Source: Candidatus Bandiella numerosa
GTDB taxonomy: Bacteria; Pseudomonadota; Alphaproteobacteria; Rickettsiales; Midichloriaceae
NCBI RefSeq assembly: GCF_021811875.1
Contig: NZ_JAJBJD010000001.1
Location: 1-20,370, forward strand
DNA: 20,370 nt
Direction of reading: 5' to 3'
Part shown: one piece after another, positions 16,981 through 20,370 of the stretch
Layout of the letters: each line of letters starts with the position of its first letter
Numbering within the stretch: the stretch's first letter is position 1
Translations under genes and position numbers: made by a program
Notes under the pieces: generated by a model
Told to the model about the DNA's origin: nothing
The model's database searches: none
Seen by the model: the letters and a program-made list of their open reading frames with translations, nothing else

Positions 16981-18231
16981 GTGTATCTGATGATTAAGAA
17001 TTTTGAATGGAAAATTGCCAAAAGATATATCGGCTACAATAATAAATTTATTTCCTTAGTAAGTTATTTGGCGACTATTGGCATTGCTCTTGGTGTGATG
17101 ACGTTAATAATTGTTATGTCGGTGATGAATGGATATGAAGTGGAGCTAGTTAAAAAAATACTAGGAATTAATGGCCATATAACTGTAAGTAAATATGATC
17201 AAAAAATTTCAAATTATAATAAACTTATAGGTTATATCGAAAATATAGAAAACGTTGAATATGTTGCGCCATTGATAACGGGACAGGCCCTAGCTGAGAG
17301 TAATAAAAATTCCACAGGTGTATTAGTTAGAGGAATGAATTTTGATTCATTAAATAAAAAACCCATTATGCAGCATGCTTTTATTGTAAAAAATGAGCAA
17401 TCTAAATTTGATAAAAATGAAATTTATATCGGCAACGCACTAGCTAAAAATTTAGGTTTACATCTAGGTGATAAAATGAGATTGATAGTGCCGAAATTTG
17501 ATACCACAATACTTGGAGCAATCCCTAAAATTAAAACTTTTTATATTTCTGGAATATTTGATGTAGGGATGTATGAATATAACGCAAGTACTGTTTTTAT
17601 ACCAATCGATACTGCGCAATTGTTGTTTAATGCTAATAAATCTATTACGGAAATTGAGATTATATTGGATAATGTAAAAAATATTGAAAAAGTGAAAAGA
17701 GCTATTATAAAAGATATTCCAGACCAAGATATATTGATTACTGATTGGGGGCTTGCTAATCAATCATTAATCAATGCCTTGAGAGTTGAGCGAAATACAA
17801 TGTTTCTGATTCTGGTACTTATAATTATGATAGCGGCATTTAATATCATTTCTGGGCTTGCAATGTTAGTTAAGGAAAAATATAAAAGTATAGCTATACT
17901 TAGGGCAATTGGTGCATCTCGTAGCTCTATAATAAAGATATTTGTTCTGGCTGGTGCTTTCTTAGGCTTCGTTGGTATTATGTCTGGTTCTATACTTGGC
18001 ATTCTATTTGTCATTAACATTGAGCGCATTAAACAAATATTAGAATCAACAACAGGTGCTACTTTGTTTGACCCTATGATTTATTTTTTAACTTCATTAC
18101 CATCAGAACCAGATGTGGCCGAAATTATTAGCATAATTGTCATATCAATGTTATTATCACTAGTTGCAACAATATATCCTGCCTGGAAAGCTGCAAAAAT
18201 GCTACCTGCAGAAGCTTTAAGATATGAATAA
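16981..18231 (+). CDS. lolE: Lipoprotein-releasing ABC transporter permease LolC/LolE
   Basis: This is the permease of the LolCDE system, which extracts outer-membrane lipoproteins from the inner membrane and passes them to LolA. The 416 residues show the MacB/FtsX layout: membrane segment at about 24-50 with VSYLATIGIALGVMTLIIVM (27-46), a periplasmic domain at about 51-272, then segments at about 273-297, 318-348 and 381-402. The coupling-helix region KYKSIAILRAIGAS (300-313) would contact the LolD ATPase, which is not in this window. GTG at 16981 is 6 bases after AAGGAG (16969-16974); ATG at 16990 is a second possible start. It cannot be assigned firmly to LolC or LolE. A lipoprotein gene lies two genes downstream. 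Confidence 0.88.
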   Translation: MYLMIKNFEWKIAKRYIGYNNKFISLVSYLATIGIALGVMTLIIVMSVMNGYEVELVKKILGINGHITVSKYDQKISNYNKLIGYIENIENVEYVAPLITGQALAESNKNSTGVLVRGMNFDSLNKKPIMQHAFIVKNEQSKFDKNEIYIGNALAKNLGLHLGDKMRLIVPKFDTTILGAIPKIKTFYISGIFDVGMYEYNASTVFIPIDTAQLLFNANKSITEIEIILDNVKNIEKVKRAIIKDIPDQDILITDWGLANQSLINALRVERNTMFLILVLIIMIAAFNIISGLAMLVKEKYKSIAILRAIGASRSSIIKIFVLAGAFLGFVGIMSGSILGILFVINIERIKQILESTTGATLFDPMIYFLTSLPSEPDVAEIISIIVISMLLSLVATIYPAWKAAKMLPAEALRYE

Positions 18232-18238
18232 ATAAGAT

Positions 18239-19471
18239 ATGTCCAATTTCATTAGCACATTACAAAATAGAGGCTTTATATACCAGGCAACAAATTTAGA
18301 AGAACTAGAGAAAAAAGTCTCTGGTAATAAAATAAAAGCATATATAGGCTTTGATTGCACTGCAAAATCATTACACGTAGGAAGTTTAATTCAAATTATG
18401 ATGCTAAGATGGCTACAAAAATTTGGGCACCAACCCATTATTCTACTTGGTGGTGGCACAACGAAAATCGGAGATCCATCTGGTAAGGATGAAGCAAGAA
18501 AGATGCTAGGGTATAATGATATAGAAGAAAATAAAAAATCATTAAAAAAAGTATTCAACCAATTTTTGAATTTTGATTCAGAGAATAAAGCCATTATTTT
18601 AGACAATGATGAATGGTTGAGCGAACTGCAATATTTAGAATTTTTAAGAGATTTTGGTAAGCATTTTTCAATCAATAGGATGATAAATTTTGAAAGTGTC
18701 AAGATGAGGCTGGATAGAGAGCAATCACTAAGCTTTTTAGAATTTAATTATATGCTTCTTCAGGCCTTTGATTTTTATCATTTATACAAGGAACAGGAGT
18801 GCATATTACAGATGGGAGGCTCTGATCAGTGGGGCAATATTATAAATGGCGTTGAGTTAATTAGAAAAAAGCTAGGTGATGAAGTTTTTGGGCTTACGTC
18901 ACCACTCCTTACGACTAATAGTGGTGCAAAAATGGGAAAAACCGAAAGTGGTGCAGTTTGGTTAAACGACGATATGCTGTCTTCGTATGAATATTGGCAA
19001 TTTTGGAGAAACACTGAGGATGCAGATGTGGTAAAATTTTTAAAGTTATTTACTGAGCTGCCACTGGACGAAATTGATAAGCTCTCAAAATTAACTGGAA
19101 AAGAAATAAATAATACTAAAATTATCCTAGCAGATGAAGCAACGAAATTATGTCATGGAATTGAGGCATCTATCAATGCAAAAATAACATCTCAAAAAAC
19201 TTTTGAAGATAATAGTATTGGTGATAATTTACCAAAATTTAACATTACTTTGAATGATATAAGTGGTGGTTTTCCTTTGTTTAAGCTGTTAGTTTCATCT
19301 GGTTTATGTGAATCTAACGGTGCTGCAAGAAAATTAATCCAAGGAAATGGCGTTAGGATTAATAATGCCATTATAAACGATATTAATTACATGATTCAAC
19401 AAAGTGATTTTAATGATAATAAAATGAAGCTTTCAACCGGAAAGAAAAAACACATGTTAGTGCAATTTTAA
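18239..19471 (+). CDS. tyrS: Tyrosyl-tRNA synthetase (TyrRS, class I)
   Basis: TyrRS charges tRNA-Tyr with tyrosine in the cytoplasm. The 410 residues form a TyrRS of normal length. The catalytic core has HVGS (46-49, the HIGH motif) and KMGKT (231-235, the KMSKS motif). The tyrosine pocket residues Y35, Y171, Q175 and D178 match those of the Bacillus enzyme, and QMGGSDQWGN is at 191-200. An S4-type tRNA-binding domain occupies about 345-410, with GAARKLIQGNGVRIN. The ATG at 18239 lies 7 bases after the lolC/E stop and has only a weak ribosome-binding site, which suggests coupling. A strong hairpin follows the stop codon. Confidence 0.97.
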   Translation: MSNFISTLQNRGFIYQATNLEELEKKVSGNKIKAYIGFDCTAKSLHVGSLIQIMMLRWLQKFGHQPIILLGGGTTKIGDPSGKDEARKMLGYNDIEENKKSLKKVFNQFLNFDSENKAIILDNDEWLSELQYLEFLRDFGKHFSINRMINFESVKMRLDREQSLSFLEFNYMLLQAFDFYHLYKEQECILQMGGSDQWGNIINGVELIRKKLGDEVFGLTSPLLTTNSGAKMGKTESGAVWLNDDMLSSYEYWQFWRNTEDADVVKFLKLFTELPLDEIDKLSKLTGKEINNTKIILADEATKLCHGIEASINAKITSQKTFEDNSIGDNLPKFNITLNDISGGFPLFKLLVSSGLCESNGAARKLIQGNGVRINNAIINDINYMIQQSDFNDNKMKLSTGKKKHMLVQF

Positions 19472-19474
19472 CTT

Positions 19475-19500
19475 GACTAAAATTGTGGAAAGTTTTAGTC
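19475..19500 (+). promoter_or_regulatory. Ten-base-pair hairpin between tyrS and the lipoprotein gene
   Basis: GACTAAAATT (19475-19484) pairs with AGTTTTAGTC (19491-19500), with one G-U pair, around the loop GTGGAA. It begins 3 bases after the tyrS stop. No U-run follows on either strand, so it is not a normal rho-independent terminator; it may cap the 3' end of tyrS mRNA or shape the leader of the next gene. A TTGACT -35-like box (19473-19478) overlaps the left arm, but a matching -10 is weak (TTTAGT at 19494-19499). Confidence 0.45.
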
Positions 19501-19527
19501 TTGCAGAAAATGATAGAGTCAATTAAT

Positions 19528-20058
19528 ATGAGTAAAAATACCTTTTCGAAAGTTTTTATAGCGCTTTTTGTTGTAATTTTTATGTCTGGCTGTGCTAGGG
19601 ATTTATCAAATAGCATGTATGTTAGTGATTCAACAACAAACTTTACTCTTGAGGGACAAATTGTTTCGGTTCGTCCTGTGACAGTTAAGGATTCTGATAG
19701 ATTACAAGGTAATACAACTGGCCTTGTAACTGGTGCCTTAGTTGGTGGGGTAGCTGGAAGTGGAATAGGTGGGGGCTCTGGAAGAGTAGGTGGTGCAGTT
19801 TTAGGTGGTTTGGTTGGAGCAGCTATGCAAGATTCACTTAGTACCAGTAAAGGCTTAGAGTATGTTGTTAAAGTTGATATCTCTCATGTTAAGGATAATT
19901 ATTATGAAGGGAATGTTGCTTTAAGAAATGTTATTGCTACTGCAAGGGTTAATGGTATGTTAACGGTGGTGCAATCTGAAAAAGATCCATTACAAAAAGG
20001 ACAAAAAGTTTATGTGGTTTTCTCAGATAATCGCACGAGAGTTATTCCTGCTCAGTAA
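19528..20058 (+). CDS. SlyB-like outer-membrane lipoprotein with glycine zipper
   Basis: This is a 176-residue predicted lipoprotein. A short basic N-terminus and hydrophobic stretch end in the lipobox MSGC, with C22 as the acylated residue. It then follows the order of E. coli SlyB: GQIVSVRPV, a glycine-zipper hydrophobic segment (roughly residues 65-102), GLEYVVKVD, and a C-terminal LTVVQSEKDPLQKGQKVYVV (about 148-167). The same superfamily includes the rickettsial 17-kDa antigen. About 20-25 residues around HVKDNYYEGNVALRN have no counterpart in SlyB. ATG 19528 is chosen because it gives a proper signal peptide; a TTG at 19483 would add 15 residues and lie in the hairpin. The role is probably envelope structure or integrity. 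Confidence 0.85.
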   Translation: MSKNTFSKVFIALFVVIFMSGCARDLSNSMYVSDSTTNFTLEGQIVSVRPVTVKDSDRLQGNTTGLVTGALVGGVAGSGIGGGSGRVGGAVLGGLVGAAMQDSLSTSKGLEYVVKVDISHVKDNYYEGNVALRNVIATARVNGMLTVVQSEKDPLQKGQKVYVVFSDNRTRVIPAQ

Positions 20059-20080
20059 TAATAAGTAGGACATAAATTTT

Positions 20081-20214
20081 GTGAGCAAAATGTCATTCAA
20101 AAATAAGCTTTTAGCTATAGTTGCTTTTGATGTTTGCAAGTTGTGCGCCTATTACCACTAGGCAAACATCTAACTATAAAGAAGTTATTGCCAAGTATAA
20201 TACGATGGTCTTAC
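20081..20214 (+). pseudogene. Broken lipoprotein gene: frameshift in the signal peptide and truncation by an IS end
   Basis: From GTG 20081 (or ATG 20090) the frame reads MSFKNKLLAIVAF, then stops at TAG 20159-20161. In the +1 frame from 20130 it continues as MFASCAPITTRQTSNYKE. Joined, these make a lipoprotein signal peptide with lipobox F-A-S-C. Removing one T from the TTTT run at 20125-20128 would restore LLAIVALMFASCAP. The second frame runs through the IS junction at 20215 and ends at TAG 20229-20231 with five residues supplied by the IS. The gene is thus broken twice, or once if the frameshift is an assembly error. The original function is unknown. It follows the SlyB-like gene by 22 bases. 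Confidence 0.7.
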
Positions 20215-20370
20215 GGAAGCATAAATATTAGATAGCGTTAAGCAACTTTTAGAATCAACTCATTGTCAATATTTGCTTCATAAAGATTCCACTCATTAGA
20301 GGACATAGTCGCTTTAATCTGCAAAACATTGTGTGCATTCTCTCGGGTCCACTGCATTTTTTGTTTTCGC
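20215..20370 (-). mobile_element. Second copy of the same IS end, inverted relative to 1-156
   Basis: This is the reverse complement of bases 1-156 with a single difference (20243). The outer boundary is GGAAGC at 20215-20220. The element enters the window from the right and interrupts a lipoprotein gene. The terminal sequence, read from the flank inward, is GGAAGCATAAATATTAGATA. No target duplication can be tested, because the far end of the element is beyond base 20370. Confidence 0.8.
20238..20369 (-). CDS. Transposase, C-terminal fragment (5' end outside the window)
   Basis: This is the same 43-codon tail as at 2-133, read on the minus strand and ending in a TAA complement at 20238-20240. 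It is identical except for the last residue, Ala (GCT) instead of Thr (ACT). The conserved reading frame suggests a recently active element. Completeness of the gene cannot be judged from this window, and the family assignment is as uncertain as for the left copy. Confidence 0.6.
   Translation of the reverse strand, partial: RKQKMQWTRENAHNVLQIKATMSSNEWNLYEANIDNELILKVA

Noticed and set aside
19483..19527. A longer start (TTG at 19483) for the SlyB-like lipoprotein
   Set aside because: It would add 15 residues before a normal signal peptide and place the start in the hairpin; ATG 19528 fits lipoprotein rules.
19878..19958. A Rickettsia palindromic element inside the SlyB-like gene
   Set aside because: The extra segment shows no long inverted repeat and is shorter than typical elements of that kind.
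1..20370. A composite transposon carrying 20 kb between two IS copies
   Set aside because: The contents are essential chromosomal core genes in their ancestral order, and only IS 3' ends are seen. Contig breakage in repeats explains the ends better.
1..20370. A linear replicon with 156-bp terminal inverted repeats
   Set aside because: The repeat encodes a transposase tail, its inner border cuts a lipoprotein gene, and the cargo is chromosomal.

Overview
The window is a 20.4-kb piece of an AT-rich alphaproteobacterial chromosome. The organism is most likely a Rickettsiales member, in the style of Rickettsia or Orientia. The grounds are low G+C content, compact core genes, the secE-nusG-rplKAJL-rpoBC order, the lengths of RpoB (1368 aa) and RpoC (1369 aa), encoded CCA on the tRNA, and IS copies close to housekeeping genes. 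The genus cannot be settled from the sequence alone.

Left edge (1-244): the 3' end of an insertion sequence, including the last 43 codons of a transposase, runs inward from base 1 to about 156. It is followed by a good sigma-70-type promoter (TTGACT-16 nt-TATGAT).

Region 245-11426: secE-nusG-rplK-rplA-rplJ-rplL-rpoB-rpoC, all on the + strand. This covers protein export, transcription elongation, the ribosomal stalk and L1 region, and the RNA polymerase core. Six of the eight genes start with GTG or TTG, and four share the ribosome-binding motif AGGTAA.

Region 11491-12677: tRNA-Arg(UCU), then lptF (LPS export permease). lptF converges on a minus-strand pair, recR (recombination mediator) and an SDR reductase with the PTR1/FolM-type Asp-Tyr-Lys active site (12687-14006).

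Region 14007-20058: an 82-bp divergent control region separates the SDR gene from a rightward cluster. That cluster is a Kef-type K+/H+ antiporter, NhaA Na+/H+ antiporter, LolC/E lipoprotein-releasing permease, TyrS, and a SlyB-like glycine-zipper lipoprotein. The first four are nearly contiguous. A hairpin lies between tyrS and the lipoprotein gene.

Right edge (20081-20370): a second lipoprotein gene is broken twice, by a one-base frameshift in its signal peptide and by an IS end at 20215. From there to the last base the sequence is the reverse complement of the left edge, with one mismatch in 156 bp. Both ends therefore lie inside copies of the same IS. This looks like an assembly contig that stopped at repeats rather than a mobile unit.

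I found no CRISPR array, toxin-antitoxin module, phage gene or defence system. Apart from the IS ends and the broken lipoprotein the window is core genome, and I see no convincing new biological system. The best items to follow up are the IS-bounded ends, the decayed lipoprotein gene, the PTR1-like reductase, the start-codon and RBS pattern, and the tandem repeat over the nusG stop.
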